The notes under the pieces are model-generated. The model had not been told where the DNA came from. It searched no databases and was given only the letters and a program-made list of their open reading frames with translations. Below, piece by piece: positions 1 through 10,545 of a DNA stretch of 64,000 nt. The position numbers and the translations under genes are program-made. Source of the DNA: Proteles cristata cristata (Eukaryota; Chordata; Mammalia; Carnivora; Hyaenidae). The stretch is from assembly GCA_017311185.1 (NCBI GenBank), contig JAESUZ010002888.1, positions 1,488,001 to 1,552,000 on the forward strand, given 5' to 3'. Position 1 is the first letter of the stretch. Every line of letters starts with the position of its first letter.

Positions 1-1360
1 TATCCGTGTTCATCAGGGAAACTGATCTGTAAGTCTCCTTTGTAGTGTGGTCTTTGTCTGGTTTTAGATTCAAGGTAATTCTGGCCTCATAGAATGAGTT
101 TGAAAGTTTTGCTTCCATTTCAATTTTTTTGGAACAGCTTCAAAATAATAGGTATTAACTCTTCTTTAAATGTTAGGTAGAATTCTCTGGGGAAGCCATC
201 CAGCCCTGGATTCTTGTTTGTTGGGGGATTTTTGATTGCTGATTCAATTTCTTCACTGGTTATGGGTCTGTTCAAGTTTTCTATTTCTTCCAGACTCAGT
301 TTTGGTAGCTTATGTTTGTAGGAATTTTTCCATTTCTTCCAAATTGTCCAATTTGTTTGCATATAGTTACTCATAATATTCTCTTACTATTGTTTGTGTT
401 TCTGCAATGTTGGTTGCGATCTTTTCTCTTTCATTCGTGAGTTTATTTGAGTCCTTCCTTTGCTTTTTCTTTTTAATCTGTCTGGTGAGGGTTTTGTCAA
501 TTTTGTTAATTCTTTCAAAGAACCAGCTCCTGGTTTCATTGATTTGTTTACTGCTTTTTTTTTTAATTTCGATATCATTGATTTCTGCACTAATCTTTAT
601 TATTTCCCTTCTTCTGCTGGTTTTTGGGCTTTTGCTGTTGTTTTTCCGCATTCTTTAGATGTAAGGTTAGGTTGTATATTTGAGAGATTTCTTCCTTCCT
701 TAGGAAGGCCTGGATTGCCAGATACTTCTCTCTTATAACCACTTTTGCTGCGTCCCAAAGGTTTTGGACTGTCATGTTTTCAATTTCATTTGCTTCCATG
801 TACATTTTAATTTCTTCTTTAACTTCCTGGTTAACCCACTCATGCTTCAGTAAGATGTTCTTTAATCCACAAGTACTTACAGTCTTTCCAGTTTTGTTCT
901 TGTGTTTGATCCCAAGTTTCATAGTATTGTGATCTGAAAATATGCATGGTGTGATATCTATCTTTTTGTACTTGTTTAGGGCTAATTTTTGATTCTAGCA
1001 TGTGTTCTATTTCATAGAATATTCCGTATACATCAAGAAGAATAGGTATTCTGCTGCTTTAGGATAAAATGTTCTGAATATATCTGTTAAGTCCATCCAG
1101 TCCACTGTGTCATTCAAAGCCATTGTTTGCTTGCTCATTTTCTGCTTAAATTATCTGCCCATTAGTGTAAGTGGGGTATTAAAGCCCCCTATTATGGTAT
1201 TATTATCAGTGAGTTCTTTAATTTTGTGATTGATTGATTTATATATTTGGGTGCTTTCAAGTTTGGGCCATACATATTTATAATAGTTGGATCTTCTTGG
1301 TGAATAGACCCTAAAATCATGATATTATGATCTTCCTCTTGTTATAGTCTTTTTTTTTTT
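1..1360 (-). mobile_element. L1 ORF2 fragment, inverted 5' part of a LINE-1
   Basis: Reading the minus strand gives decayed LINE-1 ORF2. Positions 922-590 and 651-367 encode the linker between endonuclease and reverse transcriptase, and 374-120 the start of the reverse transcriptase, with the family hallmark [26 protein letters not shown]. Positions 1350-930 match the end of the endonuclease. Frames are broken, so no intact protein is made. The fragment runs off the left edge. It continues at 2142-2240 after an interruption and is followed by plus-strand L1 sequence, as expected for a 5' inversion made by twin priming during retrotransposition. Confidence 0.9.
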
Positions 1361-1373
1361 AATTTAGTTTGTC
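1361..1373. repeat. Target-site duplication, left copy (nested L1)
   Basis: AATTTAGTTTGTC here matches AAATTAGTTTGTC at 2129-2141 with one mismatch. The two copies bracket the plus-strand L1 at 1374-2128, and the host L1 reads continuously across them when one copy is removed. Confidence 0.75.
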
Positions 1374-2128
1374 GGTCAAAGCCACACTGAGATACCACCT
1401 CACGCTGGTCAGAGTAGCTAAAATGAACAAATCAGGAAACTTACAGATGCTGGCAAGGATGCAGAGAAACAGGAATCCTCTTGCACTATTGATAGGAATG
1501 CAAATTGATGCAGCCATTCTGGAAAACAGTGTGGGGATTCATCAAAAAATTAAGAATAGAACTACACTGTGACCCAGCAATAGCACTACTAGGAATTTAC
1601 CCAAAGGATACAGAAGTGCTGATGCATAGGGGCATGTGTACCCCAATCTTTATAGCAGCACTCTCAACAATAGCCAAATTATGGAAAGAGCCTAAATGTC
1701 CATCAACTAATGAATGGATCAAGAAGATGTGGTTTATATATACAATTAAATACTACTTGGCAATGAGAAAAACGAAATAATGCCATTTGCAGCAATGTGG
1801 ATGGAACTAGAAGGTATTGTGCTGAGTGAAATAACTCAGTCAGAGAACAACAGATATCATATGTTTTCACTCATATTTGGATCTTGAGAAACTTAACAGA
1901 AGGCTTTGGAGGAAGGGAAAGGAGAAAAAAAATAGTTACAAACAGAGAGGGAGGGAAGCAAACCACAAGAGACTCTTAAATACAGAGAAGAAACTGAGGG
2001 TAGATGGAGGGGTAGGAGAGAGAGGAAAAAGGGTGATGGGCATTGAGGAGGGCACTTGTGAGATGAGAACTGGGTGTTGTTGTATATAAGCCAATTTGAG
2101 AATAAATTTTATTCATAAAAATAAAATA
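1374..2128 (+). mobile_element. 5'-truncated L1 3' end nested in another L1
   Basis: Plus-strand ORF2 C-terminus and 3' UTR of a carnivore L1. The region 1505-1780 encodes the ORF2 tail, with [22 protein letters not shown] and IKYYLAMRK. The 3' UTR has the purine-rich stretch and GGGCACTTGTGAGATGAGAACTGG, and ends in ATAAATTTTATTCATAAAAATAAAATAAA as a poly(A)-like tail. It is about 750 bp against roughly 6 kb for a full element. It lies in opposite orientation inside the minus-strand L1 and is flanked by a 13-bp target-site duplication, so it is the younger of the two. Confidence 0.9.
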
Positions 2129-2141
2129 AAATTAGTTTGTC
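2129..2141. repeat. Target-site duplication, right copy (nested L1)
   Basis: AAATTAGTTTGTC, the partner of 1361-1373. It lies directly after the A-rich tail of the nested L1. Confidence 0.75.
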
Positions 2142-2240
2142 TGAGAAAAGTATGGTGATTCCAGCTTTCTTTGATATCCATTAGCATGACAGATGGTTCT
2201 CCATTCCCTTACTTTGAATCTGCATGTATCTTTAGATCTA
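2142..2240 (-). mobile_element. L1 ORF2 endonuclease fragment (continuation)
   Basis: Continuation of the minus-strand L1 interrupted at 1361. It holds the antisense of the mid-ORF2 endonuclease segment, including GATTCCAGCTTTCTTTGATA. It ends abruptly at about 2240, where plus-strand ORF2 sequence begins; I take this as the inversion joint. Confidence 0.8.
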
Positions 2241-3344
2241 AAATTTGTATGTAACCAGGAAAGACCCCAAATAGCCAAAGCAACACTGGAAAATAAAATC
2301 AAAACTGGGGGCATCACAATTCCAGACTTCAAGCTGTATGACAAAGCTGTAATCATCCAGACAATATTGTAATGGTACAAAAACAGACACATACATCAAT
2401 AGAACAGAATAGAGAACCCAGAAATGGACTGAAAAACATATGACCAACTAATCTTTGAAAAAAAAGAAAAAACATCCAATGGACAAAAGTCTCTTTAGCA
2501 AATAATTTCAGAAAAACTGGATAGCGACATGCAGAAGAAAGAATCTGGACCACTTTCTTACATAATACACAAAAATATATACAAAATGGATGAAAGACCA
2601 AAATGTAAGACAGGAAACATCAAAAGCCTAGAGGAGAACACAGGCAGCAAACTCTTTGACCTCAGCCACAGTGATTTCTTACTAGACATGTCCTTGGAGG
2701 TGACGGAAACAAAACCAAAAATGAACAATTGGGACTTCATTAAGATAAAAAGCTTCTGCACAGAGAAGAAAATGATCCACAAAACTAAAAGGTAACCAAT
2801 GGAATAGAATATATTTGCAAATGACATATATGATAAAGGTTTAGTATCTAAAATCTATAAAGAACTTATCAAACCCAACACCCCAAAAGACAAATATCCA
2901 GTGAAGAAATGGGCAAAAGACATGAACAGACATTTTTCCAAAGAAGACATTCAGATGGCTAACAGACACATGAAAAGATACTTGACATCACTCATCGTCA
3001 GGGAAATAAATATCAAATCCACAATGAGACACCACCTCATACCTCAGAATTGCTAAAATTAACAACTCAGAAAATGGCAGATATTGGCAAGGATGCAGAG
3101 AAAAGGAACACTTCTGCCCTGTTGGTGGGAATGCAAACTGATGCAGCTACTCTGGGAAACAGCACGGAGATTCCTCAAAAAATTAAAAATAAAGCTACCC
3201 TACAATCCAGCAATTGCACTACCAGGTATTTACCCAACAAATATAATAATGTTGATTTGAAAGAACACAGGCATCCAATGTTTATAACACCACAATCAAC
3301 AATAGCTAAATTATGGAAAGAGCCCAAATGTATGTATGTATGTA

Positions 3345-3423
<79 letters not shown>

Positions 3424-3778
3424 TACTCTGTGATCAAAAAGAATGAAATCTTTCCATTTGCAACAACATGGATGGAACCAGAATATATTATCTAAGTGAA
3501 GTAACTCAGTCAGAGAAAGACAAGTATCATACGATTTCACTCATACATGGAATTTAGGAAACAAAACAGATGAACACAGGAGAAGGTAAGGAAAAATAAG
3601 CTAAAAACAGAGAAGGATGGGTAGAGGGATAGATTACATGGGTGAAGGACATTAAGGAGGACACTTTTTGGGATGACCACTAGGTGTTATGTGGAAGTGA
3701 TGAATTACTAAATTCTACTCCTGAAGCCATTATTACACTATATGTTAGCTAACTTGGATTTAAATAAATTTTAAAAAT
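2241..3778 (+). mobile_element. L1 ORF2 C-terminus and 3' end (carnivore L1)
   Basis: Plus-strand L1 running from the distal ORF2 (AACCAGGAAAGACCCCAAAT, antisense-free) through the C-terminal region to the 3' UTR. The C-terminal ORF2 is recognisable at 3050-3433 (LVGMQTDAATLGNS, STIAKLWKEPKC). The end carries the carnivore L1 terminus around 3685-3778, TAGGTGTTATGTGGAAGTGA through AAATAAATTTTAAAAAT. Stop codons and frameshifts interrupt the frame. A long TATG/TA/CA microsatellite has grown inside it at 3329-3421. With the inverted segment to the left it probably makes one twin-primed insertion. Confidence 0.88.
3329..3421. repeat. (TATG)n(TA)n(CA)n compound microsatellite
   Basis: Uninterrupted TATG units at 3329-3352, then TA to about 3376, then CA to 3421. 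It sits exactly where L1 ORF2 normally reads GTGGTATATATATACACAATGGAATA, so it expanded from an L1-encoded seed. Confidence 0.95.
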
Positions 3779-4717
3779 ATTAACAGGAGTAAAGAGAGAA
3801 ACTGACAGTAACATAACAGTAGGGGACTTTTGCATGCCATTTATGCCAATAGATAGACCCTCCAGATAGAAAATCAATAAGAAAATATCAGACTCAACTG
3901 ACACTTTAGACGAGACAGACTTAATATATATAGAACATTCCATCCAAAAGCAGCAAACATATTCCTCTCCAGTGCACATGGAACATTCTCCAGGATAGAT
4001 CATATATTTGGCCATAAAACAAGCCTCAATAAATTTAAAAGACTGAAATCATATGAAGCATCTTTTTAACCACAAATGATATGAAACCAGAAATCAATTA
4101 TAGGAAGAAAACTGGAAAAATCACAAAGAAATGGTTGAACAACAAGTTACTGAACAATCAATGGGTCAACAAAGAAATGAAAGAGGAAATTTAAAAAATA
4201 CCTAGAAAAAAAAATGGAACCACAGTACCACTTCAAAATCAACTGGACATAGCAAAAGCAGTTCTAAGAGGCAAGTTTACAGCCATATAGGCCTACCTCA
4301 GAAGACTAAAAATAAACAAACAAGCAAACAAACCTAACATTATGCCAAAGGGAAATAGGGAAAGAACAAACGAAGCCCAGAGTTAATAGAAGGAAGAAGA
4401 TAATAAAAACCGGAGCAGAAATAAATGAAACAGAGACTTAAAAAATGGGAAATATCAATGAAATTAAGAGGGTGGCTCCTTGAAAAGATCAAATTGATAA
4501 ACCTTTAGCCAGACTCATTAAGGAGAGAGAGAGAAAGAGAGACAGAGAAGGCCAAGTAAATAAAATCAGAAGTGAAAGAGAAGTTGCAATTGACACCATA
4601 GGAACACAGAGGATTGTAAGAGATTATTAGAACAAGTATTATTAGAACACCAACAAACTGGACAACTTAGAAGAAATGGATAAATTCCTAGAAATATACA
4701 TTCTTTTAAGACTAGAT

Positions 4718-4874
4718 CGGGTCGCCTGTGTGGCTCAGTTGGTTAAGTGTCTGACTGCAGCTCAGGTCATGATCTCTCAGTTCGTGGGTTCTAGCCCCAC
4801 ATCAGGCTCTGTGCTGATAGCTCAGAGCCTGGAGCCTGTTTCAGATTCTGGATCTCCCTCTCTCTGTCCCTCTC

Positions 4875-4909
<35 letters not shown>

Positions 4910-4979
4910 CTCTCTTTCTCTCTCTCTCTCTATCTCTCTCTCTCTCTCTCTCCCATAAATAAACATTAAGAAAAAAAAG
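4718..4979 (+). mobile_element. CAN-type SINE (tRNA-derived), full length
   Basis: Head CGGGTCGCCTGTGTGGCTCAG, then CAGGTCATGATCTC, GTGGGTTCTAGCCCCA (B-box region) and GCTCTGTGCTGATAGCTCAG. A long CT tract runs 4856-4952 and the tail is CCATAAATAAACATTAAG. It is inserted in the ORF2 linker of the old L1. The CT tract is longer than in other copies here, evidence of slippage. Confidence 0.95.
4856..4952. repeat. (CT)n microsatellite within a SINE
   Basis: About 95 bp of near-pure CT with a few interruptions, grown from the CT-rich middle of the surrounding SINE. Confidence 0.9.
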
Positions 4980-5370
4980 ATGGGATAAGGAAAAAACAAA
5001 ATCTCTAAAGAGACCAATAAATAGTAATAAACTTAAATCTGTAATCAAATATGCCCAACAAAAAATCCAAAACCAAACAGCTTCACGGGTGAATTCCACA
5101 AACTTTTAAAGAAGAATTAGTATCGATCCATCTCAAAATATTCCAAAAATTTAGGGGAAGAAATGCTCTCAAACTCATTGTTGAGGGCAGCATTATCGTG
5201 ATACCAAACCAGACAAAGACACCACATACATACACACAATATCACCGGCCCAAATCCCTGATGAACACAGATGCAAAAATCATCAATAAAATATTAGCAA
5301 ACTGAATTTAAAAATACACTTAAATGGTTATACATCATGATCAACTAGGATTTATTCCAGGGATTAAAGA

Positions 5371-5569
5371 CTCCTGATTTCTGCTTAGGTCATGACCTCA
5401 CAGTTCATGAGTTCAAGCCCCATGTTGGGTTCTGTGCTGACAGTGTGAAGCTTGCTTGGAATTCTGTCTCCCTCTCTTTCTGCACCCCCCTGCTTATGGT
5501 CTCTCTGTTTCTCCCCCAGCTCCATTCTCTCCTTCCTTCATTCACTCAAAAATAAATGAGACATTTAAT
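5371..5569 (+). mobile_element. CAN-type SINE, 5'-truncated
   Basis: Begins inside the element at CTCCTGATTTCTGCTTAGGTC, so the head and A box are missing. The B-box region (CATGAGTTCAAGCCCCATG), GTGCTGACAGTGTGAAGC, CT-rich middle and AAAAATAAATGAGACATTTA tail are present. It interrupts L1 reverse-transcriptase sequence. Confidence 0.85.
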
Positions 5570-6009
5570 TTTTTAACACTTATTCATTTTTAAAAAAATA
5601 GAGACAGAGAGCAAGAAATGGAGGGGCGGGGCCCTTGGGTAGCTCAGCTGCTTAAGCATCTGACTTCGGCTCAGGTCATGAACTCACGGTTCATGGGTTC
5701 AAGCCCTGCATCAGGCTCTGTGCTGACACCTAGCAGAGACCTGGAGTCTGCTTCGGATTCTGTATCTCCCTCTCTCTCTGACCCTCCCTTGCTCATGCTG
5801 CCTCTTTCTCTCAGAAAGAAATAAAACATTTTTTTTTAAATTAAAAAAAAGAAATGGAGGGGCAGAAAGAGAGGGAGACATAATTCAAAGTAGTCTCCAG
5901 GCTTTGAGCTGTCAGCACAGAGCCCAACGCAGGGCTTGGACCTACATACTGTGAGATCATGACCTGAGTCAAAGTTGGATGCTTAACTAACTGAGTCACC
6001 CAGGCAACA
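5570..6009 (-). mobile_element. CAN-type SINE, split by another SINE
   Basis: Minus-strand copy in two pieces. The tail and start of the purine stretch lie at 5570-5627. The rest resumes at 5864 with AGAAAGAGAGGGAGACA, then TGTCAGCACAGAGCCCAACG and GAGTCACCCAGGC at the head. The plus-strand SINE at 5628-5848 sits in the middle. The two parts join perfectly if the insert and one duplicated target are removed. Confidence 0.9.
5628..5848 (+). mobile_element. CAN-type SINE nested in an opposite-strand SINE
   Basis: Head GGGGCCCTTGGGTAGCTCAG, B-box region ATGGGTTCAAGCCCTG, CT middle and poly(A) tail with AAATAAAACATTTTT. It is flanked by a 15-bp duplication AAGAAATGGAGGGGC at 5613-5627 and 5849-5863, taken from the purine stretch of the host SINE. 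It is therefore the younger element. Confidence 0.93.
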
Positions 6010-6822
6010 CCAAAAATAAATAAATATTTAAAAATTATATCCACAAATCAAGCAACATGATAATCATATTAGAAAAGGACAAAAATCATATAATCATCTC
6101 AAGCGCAGAAAAAACATCTAACATAATTCAACACCCATTTATGATAAAAACCTGTCAACATAAGGGGTACAGAGTGAACATACCTCAACATAATAAATAA
6201 CACATAAGATAAATCCAAAGCTAACATCACATTCAATAGTGAAAACCTGAAAGCTTTCCCTCTCAGATTAGGAAGAAGACACAGATGGCCACCCACTACT
6301 TTTATTCAACACAGTACTGGTAATCATGGCCACAGCAAAAAGACCAGAAAAAGAAATGAAAGGGATCAAAATTGGTAAGGAAGAAGTGAAATTGACACCA
6401 TTTGCAGATGACATGATAGTAAATATAGAAAACCCTAAGACCTCTATCTGAAAAACCTAAAGTTTGTTATTTTTGGTTTCTTGTTCATTAAAATTAATGA
6501 ACACACATAGTAATATTGTGGAACACAAAACTAATATATAGTTATCTACTGTGTTTCTGTTCACCAATAAACTATCAGAAAAATTAAGAAAACGATCACA
6601 CTTTAGATTGTATCAAAAGAATAAAATACCTAGAAATAAATTCAATCACCTATACTCTGAAAACTATTAGACAACAATGAAAGAAATTAAAGATGACACA
6701 AAGAAACAGAAACATACTCTGTGCTCATGGATTGGAAGAATCGATAATGTTAAAGTGTCCATACTATCGAAAGCAATCTACAGATTCAAAGCTATCTCTA
6801 TCAAATTATCAATGACATTTTT

Positions 6823-6905
6823 TCTGTGTCTCCCTCTTTCCCTGCTCCTCCCCCACTCATGCTCTGTCTCTGTCTCAAAAAGAAATAAAACATTAAAAAA
6901 TTTTT
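6823..6905 (+). mobile_element. SINE 3' fragment (CT middle and tail only)
   Basis: CTGTGTCTCCCTCTTTCCCTG through CAAAAAGAAATAAAACATTAAAAAA. This is the last third of a CAN-type SINE, joined directly to a second, nearly complete copy. Confidence 0.85.
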
Positions 6906-6910
6906 TTAAA

Positions 6911-7110
6911 GGGGGGCACCTGGGTGGCTCAGTTGGTTAAGCATCCAACTTAAGCTCAGGTCATAATCTCATGGTTTGTGGGTTCAAGCCCCATGTCAGG
7001 CTCTGAAGTCTGCTTCAGCTGCTGTGTGTGTGTGTCTCTCTCTGTCCCTCCCCCACTCATGCTCTGTCTCTGTCTCAAAAATATATGAAACATTAAAAAA
7101 TTTATAAAAA
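6911..7110 (+). mobile_element. CAN-type SINE, second of a tandem pair
   Basis: Head GGGGGGCACCTGGGTGGCTCAG, B-box region GTGGGTTCAAGCCCCATG, shortened middle with a small TG run (7023-7034), tail ATATATGAAACATTAAAAAA. The L1 target TTATCAATGACATTTT before the pair (6806-6821) resembles TATCAATGAGAATTTT after it (7111). The pair may therefore be bracketed by one imperfect duplication. Confidence 0.92.
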
Positions 7111-8226
7111 TATCAATGAGAATTTTCTCATAACTAGAACATATAATCCTAAAATTTGTATGGAACCATAAAAGACCCCAAACTGCCAAAGCAACCTTTA
7201 GGAAGAAGAACAAAGCTGGAGATAACACACCCCCTGGTTTCAAACGATACCACAAATCTGCAGTAATCAAAGCAGCCTGGTACTGAAACAAAAACAGACA
7301 CCTAAATCAATAGAACAAAATGGAGAGCCCAGAAATAACTCTATGGTTCTATGGTCAATTAATCTATAACAAAGGAGACAAAAATATACATTGGGGACAG
7401 TCTCTTTAATAAATGCTGTTGGGAAACCTGGAAAGCTATGCAGAAATAGAAATACAGAAATAGAAATGTAATAGAAATGGAAAAGAGGAAAGGAAAGGAA
7501 GGAAATGGAAACAAAATGAAACAAAACAGAAAGAAAAGAAATGGAAAGAGACTATATATTCTGTATACAAAAATAAACTCAAAATAGATTAAAGACCAAA
7601 ATATAAGACCTGAAACTTTAAAAATCCTAAAAGAAAAAAGAGGTAGTAAAATCTTGATCACCGATCTTATTAGCAATATTCTTTTGATCTGTCTCCTCAG
7701 ACAAGAGAAACAAAAGCTAATATAAATTGCTGGAAGTACATCAAACTAAAAACCTTTTGCACAGCAAAGGAAATCAACAACAATACTAAAAGGCACTACC
7801 AAATAGAAGATAATTGCAAATGCCCTATCTGACTAGGGATTTATGTCCAAAACATCATATATGAACTCATACAACTAAATAGCAAGAAAACCCAAATAAT
7901 CCAATTAAAAATTGGCAGAGGACCTAACAGACACTTTTCTAAAGAATACATACAGTTGGGAACATGTACATAAAAACATGCACAACATCACTAATCATCA
8001 GGGAAAGTACAATGAGATATCACTACATACCTGACATAATGGCTAATATTAAAAAGACAAGAAATAACAAGTGTTGGCAAGGATGTGGAGTAGAGGGAAC
8101 CTTCGTGCAATGTTGGAGGGAATGTAAACTAATACAGCTACCATGGAAATCAATACAGAGATTCCTCAAAAATTAAAAATAAATACCATATAATCCAAGA
8201 AATTCAAATACCCTATAATCCAACAA

Positions 8227-8254
8227 TCCATTACACACACACACACACACACTC
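8227..8254. repeat. (AC)n microsatellite inside L1 ORF2
   Basis: CACACACACACACACACACAC between CAATCCATTA and TCCGTGGAATATTATTCAGCC. The position within L1 is the same as the compound repeat at 3329-3421. Confidence 0.9.
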
Positions 8255-8764
8255 CGTGGAATATTATTCAGCCATAAGAAATAATGAAATCTTCTCATCT
8301 CCAATCACTTGGATGGACCAAGAGGATATTATACTAAGTGAAATAAGTCAGACAAAAAAAGACAAATACCATATGATCTCACTTACATAAGAAACCTAAA
8401 AAACAGAACAAATGGACAAACACAATAAAAGAGAAATAGATTCATGAATAAAGGTAACAAACTGCTGGTTGCCAAAGGGGAGAAGTATAGAGGGCATTAG
8501 TGAAGTAGATTGAGGGAATTAAGAGGCACAAATGCCAGTTATAAAAGAAATAAGTCACTGTGACCTAAAACATAGCATAGGGAGTATAGTTAATAATATT
8601 GTAACAACTTTCTATGGTGACAGATGATAACTACATTTATCGTGGTGCTCTTTTCATAATACATATAAATGTCAAATCACTATGTTGTAAACTTGAAACT
8701 AATATAATATTGTATGTCAACTATACCTCAGTACAAATAATTAAAGAATAATAATGATTTAATT

Positions 8765-9050
8765 AAAATCTGAACCTGCTAAAAAACAGAATACAGGGGT
8801 AGTTACCAGGGAGTGGGGGAGGAGCGTAGATAAGATTTACTGCATTTAAGGATGCAAACCTAAAATGAGCAGTAAATAGGCCACAAATGTCTAATGCACA
8901 GTATAATGAATAAAGACAGTAATACTGTACAATAATGATGCAATATGATAAATACTACTTTGACAGGAATCATATTACAATATACAAATGCATCAATATA
9001 ACAGGTTTAACACTTTAAATTTACACAACATAATGTCAAATTTATCAAAG
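8765..9050 (+). mobile_element. Older L1M 3' UTR fragment
   Basis: GGGGTAGTTACCAGGGAGTGGGGGAGGA followed by AATATGATAAATACTACTTTG and TAACACTTTAAATTTACACA matches the layout of old mammalian L1 (L1M) 3' ends. It is more decayed than the adjoining L1, which appears to have inserted next to or into it. Confidence 0.55.
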
Positions 9051-9673
9051 AAAAAAGGAGAGAAAAGAAACAGAAAGTCAAAATTTTTCCTCCAGAGTCC
9101 TTCTTTTCTTAAGAACTGTAAGCAAGAACAAATAAGGGTGAATGCAGAATAACAAAGAGCCAAAATTAGAGAAAAGACAATTTAAAAACAGAATGTGATA
9201 GAAATTTTATATTCTATACTAATATTGAATATTTCGCTTTGAATCCACAGTGATATCCATTTAATAAACTTCAATCTTATTGCACGCAAAAAGAAATTTT
9301 TCCGTATAAATACATATTGAAATTTATTTGAAAATATTTAGTGACTGCCATACTCAGATGCCCAAATGGTGTTATTTTACTATGTCTAAACTACAAAGAA
9401 ATCATTGAAATCTTCATAGCAAGAAGGAAAACCCTAGGGAGCCTCCTAAGAATTTAGTGTGCCAATTCTTGTGGTAATGTTAATTTTACTTTTCTCAGAG
9501 TCCTACTAAAATGCTGTTCATTATAATTAAGACTCAATAACTATAGACAAGTAAAAAAAAAAATGTGAAGCTTCTTATACGACAGGCATTATTTAGCATG
9601 TGTTACTTCACAACAGGGCTTCTAGACCTCAGAAATCCTTCTTTAAACATTTTACCTTAAAAAACAAGTATCT
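9051..9673. other. No gene recognised
   Basis: AT-rich sequence without long open frames or a repeat that I can name. Confidence 0.6.
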
Positions 9674-9894
9674 GGAGGCTCCTGGGTGGCTCAGTGAGTT
9701 AAGTATCTGTCAATTGACTTAAGCTCAGGTCATGATCTCACAGTTCCTAAGTTTGACCCCTGCATGGGGCTCTGTGCTGACTGTGCAGAGTCTGCTTAGG
9801 ATTCTCTCTCTTCCTCTCTCTCTGTTCCTCCCTTTTTTGCTTGCATGCTCGCTCTCCCTCTCTGTCTTGAAATAAATAAATAAACTTAAAAGAA
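9674..9894 (+). mobile_element. CAN-type SINE, diverged
   Basis: Head GGAGGCTCCTGGGTGGCTCAG, then a small internal insertion (TATCTGTCAATTGACTTAAG), CAGGTCATGATCTCACAG, GGGCTCTGTGCTGACTGTGC and tail AAATAAATAAATAAAC. The TGTGCAGAGTCTGCTTAGG form differs from the young felid copies and suggests an older subfamily. Confidence 0.92.
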
Positions 9895-10324
9895 AACTAC
9901 CAGTAAAGATCTTTCACCAAAGGAGCTTTTGATTCCAAAGGACAGGTTCTATCCTAGGATTTACAGTTCCTATCAACGGGGTCTATGAATAAAATTCAAT
10001 CTATGCATGTGAATTAGGAAAAGGAAAGTTGTATCCTGATTTTCACTAATCTCTAGCTGAAAATGTATCATTTCTTGAAATATGACTTTAGTCATCAAAC
10101 CACAGTAGGTTTAGCAATATTTATAAATGTTTCATCAAAGAAACTATTTTCATATCACACTGTGTTACAAATATGGTAAAGTATGACTTATACCCACCAC
10201 AGCTTCAAAATTACTACTGTTATTAAACATCAAATATTTGCCTGGATCTTGTTTGTTATTTAGTATATTACAAGGTCTATCTATTACCATATCACAAATT
10301 TCATTTCTCAAGTTTTGATAACTA

Positions 10325-10537
10325 TTTTTTTTTTTTTTGAGAGAGAGAGCATGTATGTGTGTGAGCTAGGGTGGGGAGAAGGGGAGCGAGAGAGGGAATC
10401 TTAAGGAGGCTCCATGCCCAGCTCAGAGCCCAACTCAGGGCTCTATCTTAAGACCATGAGATTATGACCATGAGATCATGACCTGAGCTGAAATCAAAAG
10501 TTGGATACTTAATCGATAGAGCCACCCAGGTGTCTCA
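10325..10537 (-). mobile_element. CAN-type SINE, diverged
   Basis: Poly(T), GAGAGAGAGAGCATG, CAGAGCCCAACTCAGGGCTC, ATCATGACCTGAGCTGAAAT and head GAGCCACCCAGGTGTCTC. An internal tandem duplication (GACCATGAGATTAT/GACCATGAGATCAT) is present. The 8-bp target GATAACTA occurs at 10317-10324 and 10538-10545. Confidence 0.93.
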
Positions 10538-10545
10538 GATAACTA

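Larger units (their letters stand above)
3779..8759 (+). mobile_element. Old L1 ORF2 to 3' end, broken up by SINEs
   Basis: Plus-strand L1 starting in the endonuclease (about 3780-4200, ACATTCCATCCAAAAGCAGC and AGTGCACATGGAACATTCTC). It continues through the linker (4300-4700), reverse transcriptase (5080-5370 and 6040-6820) and ORF2 C-terminus (7110-8350), to a 3' UTR ending near 8759 with AACTTGAAACTAATATAATA and TCAACTATACCTCAGT. Every frame is broken. SINEs at 4718, 5371, 5570, 6823 and 6911 interrupt it. The upstream half is not visible, and the younger L1 at 1-3778 directly abuts it, so that younger element may have landed inside this one. Confidence 0.88.

Noticed and set aside
3175..3540. 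Frames with (VC)n and (TH)n runs
   Set aside because: They read through the TA/CA microsatellite inside an L1.
4676..4969. Frames reading VAQLVKCLTAAQVMISQFVGSSPTSGS and similar words at many sites
   Set aside because: This recurring peptide is the translation of the CAN-type SINE and appears wherever a SINE lies; it is not a protein family.
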